Source: Candidatus Methanoperedens sp.
GTDB lineage: Archaea > Halobacteriota > Methanosarcinia > Methanosarcinales > Methanoperedenaceae
Direction of reading: 5' to 3'
DNA length: 64,000 nt
Assembly: GCA_012026795.1 (NCBI GenBank)
Contig: VEPM01000021.1
Coordinates: 1-64,000 of the forward strand
The translations under genes and the position numbers were made by a program. This document shows, piece after piece, positions 16,459 through 25,567 of this stretch; within the stretch, counting starts at the first letter, position 1, and each line of letters starts with the position of its first letter. The notes under the pieces were generated by a model. That model ran no database searches. It had not been told where the DNA came from and saw only the letters and a program-made list of their open reading frames with translations.

Positions 16459-18653
16459 TTTATCCCTCCGAACTTAATTTGAAATTCCGTCCCTGTATCT
16501 GTATTTACATTGATTTCACCATGTAGCTGGTTTTCTGCCAGTATTGTGACCAGATGCAAACCCAATGAGCTGGTTTTTCTAAAATCAAGGTCTCTTGGCA
16601 GGCCGATGCCATTATCGCCGATCACAAGTTCAAACATTTCTTCATCCATTTTTCGTAATGCTATCCTGACTTCACCTTTTTTGCCCCCTGGAAATGCGTA
16701 TTTTAAAGAATTAGTGACCAGTTCATTGATTATCAGTCCACATGGAATGGCAGAATCAATATCTAACTGGATATTTTCAATTTTTATGTTAAGTGTTATT
16801 TTGTCCGAATTGACTACATAAGACTGAAAAAGATTAGCAGCCAGATCATTGATGTAATCATTGAAGTCAATTTTTGCCAGATCTTTGGATTGATAGAGTT
16901 TTTCATGAACAAGAGACATGGAAGTTATTCTGTTCTGGCTTTCGGTAAATATGTCAATCACATTTTTATCTTTGATATAATGGGCGTGACAATCCAGAAG
17001 ACTGGAAACAATCTGCATATTGTTCTTGACACGATGATGGATTTCTTTTAGAAGCGTTTCTTTTTCCTTTAGGGAGATTTCAATTTGTTTTTCTGCCAGC
17101 TTTCGTTCAGTAATGTCCCTTGACACATAAATAACATTTACAACCTTCCCGGTTTTATCCTTTATGGGCGATGTAGAAACCTCAACATATTGCTTTTTTC
17201 CACCCCTGATATAATGCACATGCTCTGCTTCTGAATATTTACCCGAATTCAAAGTATTAATTAGAGGGCAGATATCGTCTGGAGAAGTACATGGCGAAGA
17301 ACGTTTATGTGTGATCTCGTAACAGGTTTTTCCCATCAATTCTTCTTTCTTCATCCCATAAATCTCCAGGAAAACCGAGTTTACATCGGTTATCCTGAAA
17401 TTATTAATATCAATGATAGCAATAGCGTCATTCATACTGTTAATCACGGTTTCGGCGAATTCCTTTGATTTATTCAGTAAATCTTCTGCTTTTTTGCGTT
17501 CAGTAATATCACGAACTATGAATGACAGACCAGCTAAATTCTGATTCAAATCCAGCAATTGAGACGTTGTCAAATTCACAAAAATCCTGGTACCATCTTT
17601 ACGCATGTATATTGTTTCTACCCCGGAAGCCGATTTGCCATTTATAGTATTACGGATGAGATCTTCCCTGTAAATCTGTAAATTTAACGGAACTATCAGG
17701 CTGGAAAGTTTCTTTTCCATTACTTCATGTGCATTCCATCCAAAAAGATTCTCCGCGCTGCGGTTCCATGAAGTAACTTTATCTTCAAGGTCCGTTGTTA
17801 TGATTGCATCATTTGCATTATCGAATATATTAAGGTACTTATTCTCTGCTCTTATGCGAAGATTTTCCTCTGCTATGGCCAGCTTTTCATATGGTAATTC
17901 TATGGATGATCTATATAGGCCAAGATAAAAATAAAAAAAACTGGCAATTATCAGGAAATGTCCTGAGAATTCACTATAAAGGTAGACCATATTACTGAAA
18001 ATTATTATAACAGAACCATATGTTAAATATTGAAGGTTTCTCTGCCCTGTTTCCCTGGCTCTTTTTGCATAAAGGTAGCCTGCAACTAAAATAATTATTG
18101 TTGTTATGAATAATAACATTACAGCTGGAATGGAATAATTATCAAGGGTAAATCCCAGAAAGAACATATTATCGTGGACGAAAACAGAAGACAGGAAAAC
18201 TGACAATATTACTATTACAGACAAAACCATTACTTTTTTGTTAATCAATTTAGGAAGTGAATCATTATGAATATATACACTTGATATAAGTGAAACAGCC
18301 AGGATGAATCTGGATTCAAAAAAGAAAATCCCTGCTTTGTGAGACGAGTTGGAATTGATGAAATCCGGCATAAAAGGATAAGAAAGTAAATGAAACAGAA
18401 TTAAAAGTCCAATAATTAAGAAAGCGGAACCAAGAAAAAGAGAATGATTATCCCGGCTTTTATTATATGCATACCACGTTATAGTAAAAATTGAAATAGC
18501 CACAAACACAGCGAACAGGTCAGATATAATCTCTAAAAGTTCTCCCGGTGATTCGGCATTATTTAACGTTGATAATTCTATAGATTCTTCCAGAACGTAT
18601 CCTATAAAGGAAACAAACGCAACCAGGATCACTAATTTCCATATTGGATTCAA
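16455..18653 (-). CDS. Membrane-bound PAS sensor histidine kinase
   Basis: A 732-residue protein. Residues about 1-250 have seven or eight membrane helices of the MASE3 type (HLLSYPFMPDF, FESRFILA). Then come two PAS domains (about 275-390 and 400-520). The second has the segment CYEITHKRSSPC...DDICPL, a Cys/His pattern seen in some redox-sensing PAS domains. The kinase is of the HisKA_2/HWE-like type, with the phospho-His in EIHHRVKNNMQ, an N box (INELVTNSLKYAF), and G boxes (GDNGIGLP, SLGLHLV). Coupled with the response regulator by an ATGA overlap. The signal sensed is not known. Confidence 0.88.
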   Translation of the reverse strand: MNPIWKLVILVAFVSFIGYVLEESIELSTLNNAESPGELLEIISDLFAVFVAISIFTITWYAYNKSRDNHSLFLGSAFLIIGLLILFHLLSYPFMPDFINSNSSHKAGIFFFESRFILAVSLISSVYIHNDSLPKLINKKVMVLSVIVILSVFLSSVFVHDNMFFLGFTLDNYSIPAVMLLFITTIIILVAGYLYAKRARETGQRNLQYLTYGSVIIIFSNMVYLYSEFSGHFLIIASFFYFYLGLYRSSIELPYEKLAIAEENLRIRAENKYLNIFDNANDAIITTDLEDKVTSWNRSAENLFGWNAHEVMEKKLSSLIVPLNLQIYREDLIRNTINGKSASGVETIYMRKDGTRIFVNLTTSQLLDLNQNLAGLSFIVRDITERKKAEDLLNKSKEFAETVINSMNDAIAIIDINNFRITDVNSVFLEIYGMKKEELMGKTCYEITHKRSSPCTSPDDICPLINTLNSGKYSEAEHVHYIRGGKKQYVEVSTSPIKDKTGKVVNVIYVSRDITERKLAEKQIEISLKEKETLLKEIHHRVKNNMQIVSSLLDCHAHYIKDKNVIDIFTESQNRITSMSLVHEKLYQSKDLAKIDFNDYINDLAANLFQSYVVNSDKITLNIKIENIQLDIDSAIPCGLIINELVTNSLKYAFPGGKKGEVRIALRKMDEEMFELVIGDNGIGLPRDLDFRKTSSLGLHLVTILAENQLHGEINVNTDTGTEFQIKFGGIK

Positions 18654-18797
18654 GATTTCTACCTGTTTTAAAATTGTTGAGTGTCTTTTCTAATAATGAT
18701 GATTAATATTATTATAATAAATAGTTTGCCCGATCAAATATGATTATGGCAAAATAACTAATAATGTGTCAGACATATAATTAAAATAGTTATAAAC

Positions 18798-19562
18798 ATG
18801 AAACGAATTTTTATAGCATATAATGGCAAATTCGGGGAGCGCGTAATAGGGAACCTGTTAAATTACAGGAATTTCTGTATTTCCTGTGATAAATTGTGTA
18901 TTTTTTGCAGGGACAATAAAAACCTGGATTTTTCAAAAAACATTATCGGGATATATATACAACCCCTGGATCTGCCCGGATATATTGAAGAGCCAAAAAA
19001 ATACCTGCCCCATGTTCTTCCGGAAAACGACATATTGCTGGCAATTAACCTTCACCCGGATATTATCACCGAACTCCCGGTAATGGCAAAGGATTCCGGA
19101 ACACGCTTGATAATAGCTCCTGTTGAAGAACCGAATTGGCTGTCGCCAGGATTAAGGAACCAGTTAAAAGAAAAATGCGAAAAATCCGGAATTGTATTTG
19201 CTGCGCCAAAACCATTCTGCTCCCTTAAAAAAGGTGATAATCCCTTAATTGACGATTTTATAGGGCAATTTGGAATTGGCTTTCCAGGATTTAAGATTAC
19301 AGTCCAGAATAACAAAATTATTTCCGTACAGATCCTGACCAGCCAGCCATGCGGATGTGCATATTATGTGGCACAGAAACTTAAGAACACTCCGGTGGAT
19401 AGCAAACTTGATGAGGTCATATCAGGGGCGCACCATGCATATCCCTGCACTGCCGGGATGGAAAGAGATACCGAACTCAAAGATACTATCCTGCACAAAG
19501 CAGGGTACATTATCAGGGAAGCAGTTCATAATGCCCTGGAAAATAAAGAATACATCTTCTAA
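18798..19562 (+). CDS. DUF166 family protein
   Basis: A 254-residue protein matching the archaeal DUF166 family: MKRIFIAYNGKFGERV at the start, CISCDKLCIFCRDN with paired cysteines, and a C-terminal motif TSQPCGCAYYVAQKL...HHAYPC. The spaced cysteines suggest a metal or Fe-S site. The family was once labelled thymidylate synthase-like in methanogen genomes, and the function remains unproven. It is preceded by an AT-rich promoter (TTATAAAC just before the ATG) and converges with the flavoprotein gene, overlapping by 4 nt. Confidence 0.78.
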   Translation: MKRIFIAYNGKFGERVIGNLLNYRNFCISCDKLCIFCRDNKNLDFSKNIIGIYIQPLDLPGYIEEPKKYLPHVLPENDILLAINLHPDIITELPVMAKDSGTRLIIAPVEEPNWLSPGLRNQLKEKCEKSGIVFAAPKPFCSLKKGDNPLIDDFIGQFGIGFPGFKITVQNNKIISVQILTSQPCGCAYYVAQKLKNTPVDSKLDEVISGAHHAYPCTAGMERDTELKDTILHKAGYIIREAVHNALENKEYIF

Positions 19563-19996
19563 AACTTGATCTTCTCGGTTTCTGATTCCCTCATATTGTT
19601 TTCCATTGTCCAGAAATATGCTTCCCCGGTATATATTTTAAATACTGCAAAGAGCGGGTCATCAGGCTTTCCTGTCCCAATTGCTTTCAAGAAAGGTCTC
19701 TCCTCAAGTAATCTCGCTTTGAGTTTGAGATCATCAAGAAACTTCACTTTTCCCGCTAATCTCATCATCTTCATTTTCGCAGGGTCCTGTGACGGGGCTA
19801 TAAAGCAAACTTCAATTTTTGGATTCTTCTGTAATTGTTTGCATACACTTTTCGTAGTCCCCGTATGGAAATAAAAACCGCTTTCATCGGCATACCACAT
19901 CAGGAACCCCCTTACTCTGGGCTGGTCAATGTCTGCGGTCGCAAGATAACATGCAGGATTCTTGTTTGCAAATTCAATATAATCTTTTAAATCCAT
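19559..19996 (-). CDS. Pyridoxamine 5'-phosphate oxidase-like flavin-binding protein
   Basis: I place the start at ATG 19996, preceded by GGTGGA; an upstream frame to 20047 lacks a site. The 145-residue product has the split-barrel fold of FMN or F420-binding PNPOx-like proteins (CYLATADIDQPRVRGF, FYFHTGTTKSVCKQL, KIEVCFIAP). Single-domain members are usually flavin reductases or F420-dependent oxidoreductases of unknown substrate. It is transcribed convergently to DUF166 and follows the hom/taw2 operon on the same strand. Confidence 0.8.
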   Translation of the reverse strand: MDLKDYIEFANKNPACYLATADIDQPRVRGFLMWYADESGFYFHTGTTKSVCKQLQKNPKIEVCFIAPSQDPAKMKMMRLAGKVKFLDDLKLKARLLEERPFLKAIGTGKPDDPLFAVFKIYTGEAYFWTMENNMRESETEKIKF

Positions 19997-20052
19997 AATT
20001 TCCACCGCCACTTGATTGATTTGCATATATAAATCAGTTATGGACACTAAGA

Positions 20053-21045
20053 CTAATCCACCCTCGCATCCACAACCACATGCCAGACCCCGGGCGCATA
20101 TTTCTTGATCCTGTGCATCCCGATTATCTTCGCACTCCTTCCATGCCTCTTAGAAGCATCCAATATCCTCTCCGCGGGACGCTGCTCAATAGCCTCCGGC
20201 ACAGCCTCATGATAATGCAGGATACCTCCCGGTAACAGGGCGCTGATCCCTTGAGGGAGATATTCATGGCCATCCAGGTATCCCATAATAACGCGGTCTG
20301 CTATTGCACAGGGAGTTACTTCTGCACAATCCCCTGCTATGGGTACAATGATATTCCCTGCCCTGTTGAGAGTGATATTTTCCTTCAGAAACCCGAATGA
20401 AACCGGGTTTATTTCAATGGAAATTATTTTTTTGGGTTTTGAGTGGACTGCCATGGGTATTGAAAAATAACCTACCCCTGCGAACATATCAACGACAGTT
20501 TCATCCTTTCCAAGTCTGCTCATTCGTTTTTTTTCAGCAAGATTTCCCTGCGAGAACATGACCCGCATGGTATCAAGCTTAAAAAAGCAACCGTTTTCTT
20601 TATGAATTGTTTCAGTGCAACTCCCGGCTATGATCTCACGCAGAGGCTCTCTCATCCGGCCGATTATACCCCTGTCAAGAAGCACTGTTTTACATCTTGG
20701 ATAAAGTGTGAGTAATGCTTCCCCTACCTCTTTTTTTCGATGTTCCAGATTTTCATTAAGAGTTACAATTATTATTTTCCCGATGACCTGCCATCCCCGC
20801 GGCAATAATTTTTTCTCAGTGTCAGGAATGTTAAGGATGCTGCTGAGTGTTTTTTCCTGAAAATAATATTCAGGTCTGTCTTGCTCAAACAAAAAAAATT
20901 CATCTGTTTTAAATGATTCCATAACAGGAATCTCAATAAAACCATTCTTTTTCACTAACTTCCTGTTTGTATCAAGAGCCGATTCTGAAAGTAGTTTCTG
21001 GCGGACTGATTCTGATTCTCCTGCACTTACGCGGACAGCTTTCAT
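20053..21045 (-). CDS. taw2: Taw2/Trm5-family tRNA-modifying SAM enzyme
   Basis: A 330-residue Rossmann-fold protein of the Trm5/TYW2 family. The SAM site reads VVDMFAGVGYFSIP, followed by an acidic residue in ISIEINP. In Trm5 methyltransferases the motif IV reads NLP or NPP; here it is DRVIMGYLDG, which fits the Taw2 branch that transfers the aminocarboxypropyl group from SAM to 4-demethylwyosine-37 of tRNA-Phe. An N-terminal D1/D2-like region (about 1-140) is present. It is coupled to homoserine dehydrogenase by an ATGA overlap. A Trm5-like methylase is the alternative. Confidence 0.75.
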   Translation of the reverse strand: MKAVRVSAGESESVRQKLLSESALDTNRKLVKKNGFIEIPVMESFKTDEFFLFEQDRPEYYFQEKTLSSILNIPDTEKKLLPRGWQVIGKIIIVTLNENLEHRKKEVGEALLTLYPRCKTVLLDRGIIGRMREPLREIIAGSCTETIHKENGCFFKLDTMRVMFSQGNLAEKKRMSRLGKDETVVDMFAGVGYFSIPMAVHSKPKKIISIEINPVSFGFLKENITLNRAGNIIVPIAGDCAEVTPCAIADRVIMGYLDGHEYLPQGISALLPGGILHYHEAVPEAIEQRPAERILDASKRHGRSAKIIGMHRIKKYAPGVWHVVVDARVD

Positions 21046-22040
21046 GAACTTCGGGCAATATACAGGATATCGCTAAGGATTGAGCTTGCAGTTTCAATCG
21101 AACCGGCACCCTTGCCGCTGATAGTGATCCTTCCTGCAAGGTCTGTTAGTATTGATGCCACGTTCAACGTTCCTCCTACTGCAAGGGGATGGCGTTTCGG
21201 AACAAGCCGGGGCGCTACCGTGAGTTTTCCTTCCCGTGCTTCGCAGATAAGTTTGACGACATAATTATTCCTGTTAGCCAGTTCAAGCGCTTCAGGCGTT
21301 ATTTTCGTGATGCCCGTAACATCAACATCCCTGTAAGTAGAATCAAGCCCGAAAATGGAGTTTGCAATTATTACAAGCTTTATCGCAGAATCAATACCTT
21401 CAACATCATACGCAGGGTCGGTTTCGGCTATCCCCAGTTCCTGCGCTTCCTTAAGAACAAGATCATACGGCATTCTTTCTTCGGACATCCTCGTCAAGAT
21501 GTAATTGCATGTGCCATTTAAGATCCCTTCTATCCCGGTGACAGTGTTTCCTGCCAGTGCTTCATGAACAAGGTTAAAAATCGGGACTGCTCCGCCCACA
21601 GTTGCCTCATACCTGAAGAAAAGACCGTTATCCTCTGCTGCCTCTTTCAATTCGTTAAAATGCAACGCTAAAGGGCCTTTATTAGATGTTACAACATGTT
21701 TTCCAGATTTGAATGCCAGGCGCATATTGCTGAGTCCAGGTTCCCCATTATTTATATTTGTAGGAGTGGCTTCAACAACAATATCATGTTCTACATCGCG
21801 AATGATATCAAGTGCATTCTTCGAACCGTCTGCAACTGAGCCTTTTTGTTTTTTTCTTAAAAGCGCGCTCTCAAGATCAATTCCTTTGGTATTTATTTCA
21901 CAGCCTCTTGAATCTGATATTCCCACAACGCGAAGGTCAATTCCTTCTTTTTTAAGATATTCCTGCTTTGATAAAATGGAACGTGCGACACCCTGGCCTA
22001 CTGCGCCAAATCCGATTATAGAAATATTGATTATTCTCAT
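21042..22040 (-). CDS. hom: Homoserine dehydrogenase
   Basis: A 332-residue enzyme reducing aspartate semialdehyde to homoserine in threonine and methionine synthesis. The N-terminal NAD(P)-binding motif is IIGFGAVGQGVA; the catalytic region has KHVVTSNKGPLAL, GGAVPIFNL, LNGTCNYILTRM and AETDPAYDVEGIDSAIKL, all conserved. It lacks the C-terminal ACT domain of longer bacterial enzymes. An ACT-domain protein is encoded directly upstream with a 4-nt overlap, so regulation is probably supplied in trans. Confidence 0.93.
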   Translation of the reverse strand: MRIINISIIGFGAVGQGVARSILSKQEYLKKEGIDLRVVGISDSRGCEINTKGIDLESALLRKKQKGSVADGSKNALDIIRDVEHDIVVEATPTNINNGEPGLSNMRLAFKSGKHVVTSNKGPLALHFNELKEAAEDNGLFFRYEATVGGAVPIFNLVHEALAGNTVTGIEGILNGTCNYILTRMSEERMPYDLVLKEAQELGIAETDPAYDVEGIDSAIKLVIIANSIFGLDSTYRDVDVTGITKITPEALELANRNNYVVKLICEAREGKLTVAPRLVPKRHPLAVGGTLNVASILTDLAGRITISGKGAGSIETASSILSDILYIARSS

Positions 22041-22549
22041 GATCCCACCGAATTCAGGCGAATAGGCTCTATCAGAAGAAGGTCTTTCTTGGCTGCAACT
22101 TCTCTCATTATATCAAGTGCCTTGCCCAACTCTTTTTCACCGATTGCATTGATCACAAGATAAGCTGATGAGGTTTTTTCAATAGCTGGCATTGAAAGAG
22201 ACATATCCACGACTTCAGCAAATCCTGTTGAATCAATTTTATCAATAGTATCTCCCATATCAGAATGAACGATATGCCCGATAAGAACAACAGAAACCGT
22301 TGACCTTAATCTTTCTTCCCCGACCCTTGCTACTTTTACACCACTTTTTTCAAGCCGGTCAATAAGCTTGTTCAATACGCTGTGTTCTATCTCAAATGTT
22401 ATCTGTACAGGTATTGATCCGCGTGGTGTTTTCTCGTCATGCTGGTGAACTACGCTCATGATATTCCCGTGGAATTCCGATATTGGCGAGAGCGCCAGCA
22501 CCAGTTGTCCGGGGATATCCTTAAGCTCCAGGGTCATCGAAACTATCAT
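22037..22549 (-). CDS. ACT-domain regulatory protein linked to homoserine dehydrogenase
   Basis: A 170-residue protein whose first about 80 residues form an ACT domain (MTLELKDIPGQLVLALSPISEFHGNIMSVVHQHD). A second ACT-like repeat follows (about 85-160, ending DIMREVAAKKDLLLIEP). ACT domains bind amino acids. Because it is translationally coupled to hom, it most likely binds threonine or another aspartate-family amino acid and controls the dehydrogenase. A GGGGAC ribosome site precedes the start. Confidence 0.85.
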   Translation of the reverse strand: MIVSMTLELKDIPGQLVLALSPISEFHGNIMSVVHQHDEKTPRGSIPVQITFEIEHSVLNKLIDRLEKSGVKVARVGEERLRSTVSVVLIGHIVHSDMGDTIDKIDSTGFAEVVDMSLSMPAIEKTSSAYLVINAIGEKELGKALDIMREVAAKKDLLLIEPIRLNSVGS

Positions 22550-22584
22550 GTCCCCAAGTATGCACAGGTAATTAATAAGTTTTT

Positions 22585-22725
22585 TTAGTGATGTCTTTTT
22601 GTTGATGAGAGACTTTTATAGGAATCCATGCACCCCAGAGTACAGAACATTTTTTCCCTGACTTGTTCACGGTTTATATATATTTCTTTGCTGCAATTCT
22701 CGCATTTGACTTCGATTATTTCCAT
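22585..22725 (-). CDS. 46-residue zinc-finger protein
   Basis: A very short frame with a strong GGAAGGAGAA ribosome site before its ATG. The product (MEIIEVKCENCSKEIYINRE...) has a CENC pair and, 15 residues later, CTLGC, giving a four-cysteine treble-clef-like zinc site (CX2C...CX3C). Basic C-terminus ending in two histidines. Small proteins of this pattern can bind nucleic acid or protein partners. It stands alone between the ACT gene and a membrane protein gene, all on the minus strand. Confidence 0.65.
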   Translation of the reverse strand: MEIIEVKCENCSKEIYINREQVREKMFCTLGCMDSYKSLSSTKRHH

Positions 22726-22895
22726 GTTACATTCTCCTTCCAATTTTATGTTTGGATTTTAGCGTCCGAAAATTCAGACAACTCCCATTTCTGTATTCCC
22801 GGACATACTAAGCGAACGTCCCCTGTCAGCTTATTCCAATATCATTGGATAATATGATGTTAAGGTTTAAATGATTTTGCTTTCCCAGAGTGATG

Positions 22896-23372
22896 TCAAT
22901 TTTGAAAGTCTCTCCATGCAAGCAATCCACCGGCTGCAACCATAGTGCCTGCAAGTGCAACCATATACAGGCCGTACCCTGCACCTGATTGCATGGATGC
23001 GCCCATAAAGTCGCCGGAGAATTCCCAGATACTTCTTATATTTACTACCCAGCCACCGATTATCAGGACACCGCATATTAACATCGCCATACTCCGGATT
23101 TTTTCCATGAGGAATACACTGACAGCTATGCTGACGATCCCCAGGGCAAGAACTCCCAGTCCCTGGAATTCCCATGTTGCTTTCTCACTCCAGAGGCCAA
23201 GCAGAAGCCCGGTTCCGCTGGCATAGCCAAGACCATTTACAGATATGCTTGATGCCGCGCCAAACATGCTTCCTTTTGCGCTGTACCATGGTAAAAAGAC
23301 GCTTATTATAGATACAATTCCACCAGCCAATGCAAGAATTTGTGCATTTCCAAATCCATTTTTAGTTCCCAT
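22896..23372 (-). CDS. Four-helix membrane protein of unknown function
   Basis: A 158-residue protein with four predicted membrane helices (about 10-30, 45-62, 72-112 as two helices, 130-152), Gly- and Ala-rich, no charged catalytic residues in the helices. The N-terminal IVSIISVFLPWYS resembles many archaeal small membrane proteins with an FLPWY motif. Function not known. No operon partner. Confidence 0.6.
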   Translation of the reverse strand: MGTKNGFGNAQILALAGGIVSIISVFLPWYSAKGSMFGAASSISVNGLGYASGTGLLLGLWSEKATWEFQGLGVLALGIVSIAVSVFLMEKIRSMAMLICGVLIIGGWVVNIRSIWEFSGDFMGASMQSGAGYGLYMVALAGTMVAAGGLLAWRDFQN

Positions 23373-23437
23373 GCTGGCATTTTATGTATTTATAATATAA
23401 ATTCGTTACCCACATCGAACCTGTCCGGATTTGTGAT

Positions 23438-23602
23438 TTATGAGATTATTTTTTTCCCGGATATTTTATAAGCCCATCTGTTGGAGCTGTTTATATAATA
23501 TATTTCTTCAGAATTCCCCTTTTCGATAAATTGAATATTTCCTTCCTGTACTTCACCTGATTCAAGTCTGAATCTTACAGCATCCCCGATAGTATATTTC
23601 AT
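23438..23602 (-). CDS. 54-residue SH3-like small protein
   Basis: Start at the ATG at 23602 behind AGGATGAGAG. The product begins MKYTIGDAVRFRLESGEVQEG and continues with alternating strands ending in NRWAYKISGKKI, the look of a small SH3-like or hypervariable beta barrel. It follows a 37-residue cysteine-rich ORF by 17 nt and may share its transcript. Function unknown. Confidence 0.55.
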   Translation of the reverse strand: MKYTIGDAVRFRLESGEVQEGNIQFIEKGNSEEIYYINSSNRWAYKISGKKIIS

Positions 23603-23619
23603 ACTCTCATCCTGCCAGG

Positions 23620-23733
23620 TTAACAATGATCCGGATCTATTGTATCTGTCATATCATTCTTAGTTCTCATCGGGCAATCCGGACATAGCCGTCTGCATCT
23701 TCTCTCTTCATCAATTTGTGCCTCATTATTCAT
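23620..23733 (-). CDS. 37-residue cysteine-rich micro-protein
   Basis: A 37-codon frame preceded by GAGGTCG. The product (MNNEAQIDEERRCRRLCPDCPMRTK...) has CxxxCxxC and a last cysteine four residues further plus a C-terminal Cys (DPDHC), a possible metal site. It lies 17 nt upstream of the SH3-like small gene. It is too short to judge by composition, so it could be spurious. Confidence 0.4.
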   Translation of the reverse strand: MNNEAQIDEERRCRRLCPDCPMRTKNDMTDTIDPDHC

Positions 23734-23827
23734 ATTTATTCGACCTCAGACCCATCTAATAATATATTATATTATATTAAATATCCGGTTAGAAAATGAG
23801 CATGATATTTCGATTAATCAAAAAGTG

Positions 23828-24574
23828 TTACATTTTCCTGAAACTCAGTATACCGATCTCCATCATGATAGCCGCAAACAATACCAGCACCCCGGCATCC
23901 AGCAGGATTGGAAAATGGTTTATCCCCAGGATGATACCGCGCATGGCATCCACTCCGTAGGTCAGCGGGTTGATATAAGTGACAGCAGAAAGCCAGGGCG
24001 CAAGATTGTTCACAGGGAAAAGAGCGCCGCTGAAGAAGAACATGGGCCACATTACAAAGTTAATCACAAGGCTGAAACCCTCGGGGCTTTTCAGGTTCGC
24101 TCCTATTACAAGACCTATACTCACCATTGCTATTGAGATAAGGAGAAGCATCAGGAACGCTTCTACGATCACAAGAGGGGTAAAGGGAATACTTATAAAA
24201 AATCCTATAATTATGAGATATACCACCTGCACCATTGCATCAGTTGCCCCGCCCAGCATCTTTCCCGCAAATACGCTTGCTCTTGATATGGGCGCAACAA
24301 GCACTTCCTTTAAGAAATCAAGTTTCCTGTCCCAGATAATGTACACGCCATAAAAAAGCGATGTGAATAATACTGTCATGACCATTATCCCGGGATAGAT
24401 AAATATCTGATACGGATACCCGCTGACTTTTTCGACTGTTGAGCCAAGACCTGCCCCGAACCCGAATATCCAGAGAAGCGGCGAGATGACCGATGAAATA
24501 AGCCGCTCTTTCTCACGAATATAGATTTTTGCTTCCCGAAGCCAGACTGCATATATACCTTCTATCTCGCTCAT
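23828..24574 (-). CDS. ABC-2 type transporter permease
   Basis: A 248-residue membrane protein with six predicted helices and an amphipathic N-terminal stretch (LREAKIYIREKERLISSVISPLLW), typical of ABC-2 (DrrB/NodJ-like) permeases. The signature near the last loop, NPLTYGVDAMRGI, is present. It overlaps the ATPase gene by 4 nt, so the two make one exporter, probably of a lipophilic compound, lipid or polysaccharide. The substrate cannot be read from sequence. Confidence 0.9.
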   Translation of the reverse strand: MSEIEGIYAVWLREAKIYIREKERLISSVISPLLWIFGFGAGLGSTVEKVSGYPYQIFIYPGIMVMTVLFTSLFYGVYIIWDRKLDFLKEVLVAPISRASVFAGKMLGGATDAMVQVVYLIIIGFFISIPFTPLVIVEAFLMLLLISIAMVSIGLVIGANLKSPEGFSLVINFVMWPMFFFSGALFPVNNLAPWLSAVTYINPLTYGVDAMRGIILGINHFPILLDAGVLVLFAAIMMEIGILSFRKM

Positions 24575-25524
24575 CTTTTCATCACCCTTTCCCAGAATCC
24601 GCCTTCAGCCTCTGCTTCACGGATATCCCTGCCTGTGTAATGCAAGAATACATCATTTAGCGTTCCTCTTCTTACCTCCACAAAATCAATCGGACCTGTG
24701 TTTAAAAGCAAATCCTGGAGATGTTTGCCTGCATCCTTTATGGAAATAAGAAGTACCCCTTCTTTCTCCTCAACTTTAATAACATAATCAAGTTTCCTGA
24801 TTCTTTCGATATCAGGTGTTTTTTGTCTGATACTGATCACATCCCCTGCTATCTTTTTCTTCAGGGCAACAGGTGAATCTAACGCGACAATCTTTCCATA
24901 ATCGATGATTGCAACCCTGTCGCAAAGCTGCTCTGCTTCTTCCATATAATGAGTTGTAAGTAAAACTGTCATGCATTCTTTCTGCGCAAGGTCTTTTATA
25001 TACTCCCATATATGCTCTCTTGTCTGCGGATCAAGACCAAGTGTAGGCTCATCAAGGAAAAGGATTTTAGGATGGTGCATTATCCCGCGGGCAAGTTCCA
25101 GACGCCTTCGCATTCCGCCTGAATAAGTATTTACAAAGTCATCAGCCCTTTTTTCAAGATTCACAAGAGACAGGACTTCATCAATACGCTGCGACCTTAC
25201 AGCTTTTGGGACTTCAAAAAGCAGGTTATGAAGAGCGAGATTTTCCCGTCCGGTCAGAAGGTCATCAACGCTTGCCTGCTGAAAGACGATACCTATTGAT
25301 TTTCTCACCTTTCCCTGTTCTTTGACTATATCAAAACCATTGACCCAGGCTCTTCCTGATGTGGGTTTTAAAATAGTGCACAGCATTGAGATAAGAGTTG
25401 TTTTCCCAGCGCCGTTGGGGCCAAGAAGCCCGAATATCTCACCCTCTTTTACTTCGAGGTTCAATTCGCTAACAGCGGTTATTTTACCGAATGTTTTGGT
25501 AAGAGCCTCGGTTTTGATGCTCAT
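24571..25524 (-). CDS. ABC-2 type transporter ATPase
   Basis: A 317-residue DrrA-like ATPase. Walker A is GPNGAGKTT, the signature YSGGMRRRLELARG, Walker B ILFLDEPTLGLD, and the switch His is in LLTTHYMEEAEQL. The C-terminal about 90 residues form the accessory domain found in DrrA-type proteins. It energises the permease encoded next. ATG start; no other gene in the operon is evident. Confidence 0.92.
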   Translation of the reverse strand: MSIKTEALTKTFGKITAVSELNLEVKEGEIFGLLGPNGAGKTTLISMLCTILKPTSGRAWVNGFDIVKEQGKVRKSIGIVFQQASVDDLLTGRENLALHNLLFEVPKAVRSQRIDEVLSLVNLEKRADDFVNTYSGGMRRRLELARGIMHHPKILFLDEPTLGLDPQTREHIWEYIKDLAQKECMTVLLTTHYMEEAEQLCDRVAIIDYGKIVALDSPVALKKKIAGDVISIRQKTPDIERIRKLDYVIKVEEKEGVLLISIKDAGKHLQDLLLNTGPIDFVEVRRGTLNDVFLHYTGRDIREAEAEGGFWERVMKR

Positions 25525-25567
25525 ACCAATTAATATGGTTTTACATATTAAAAAATTGATTGCCAGA

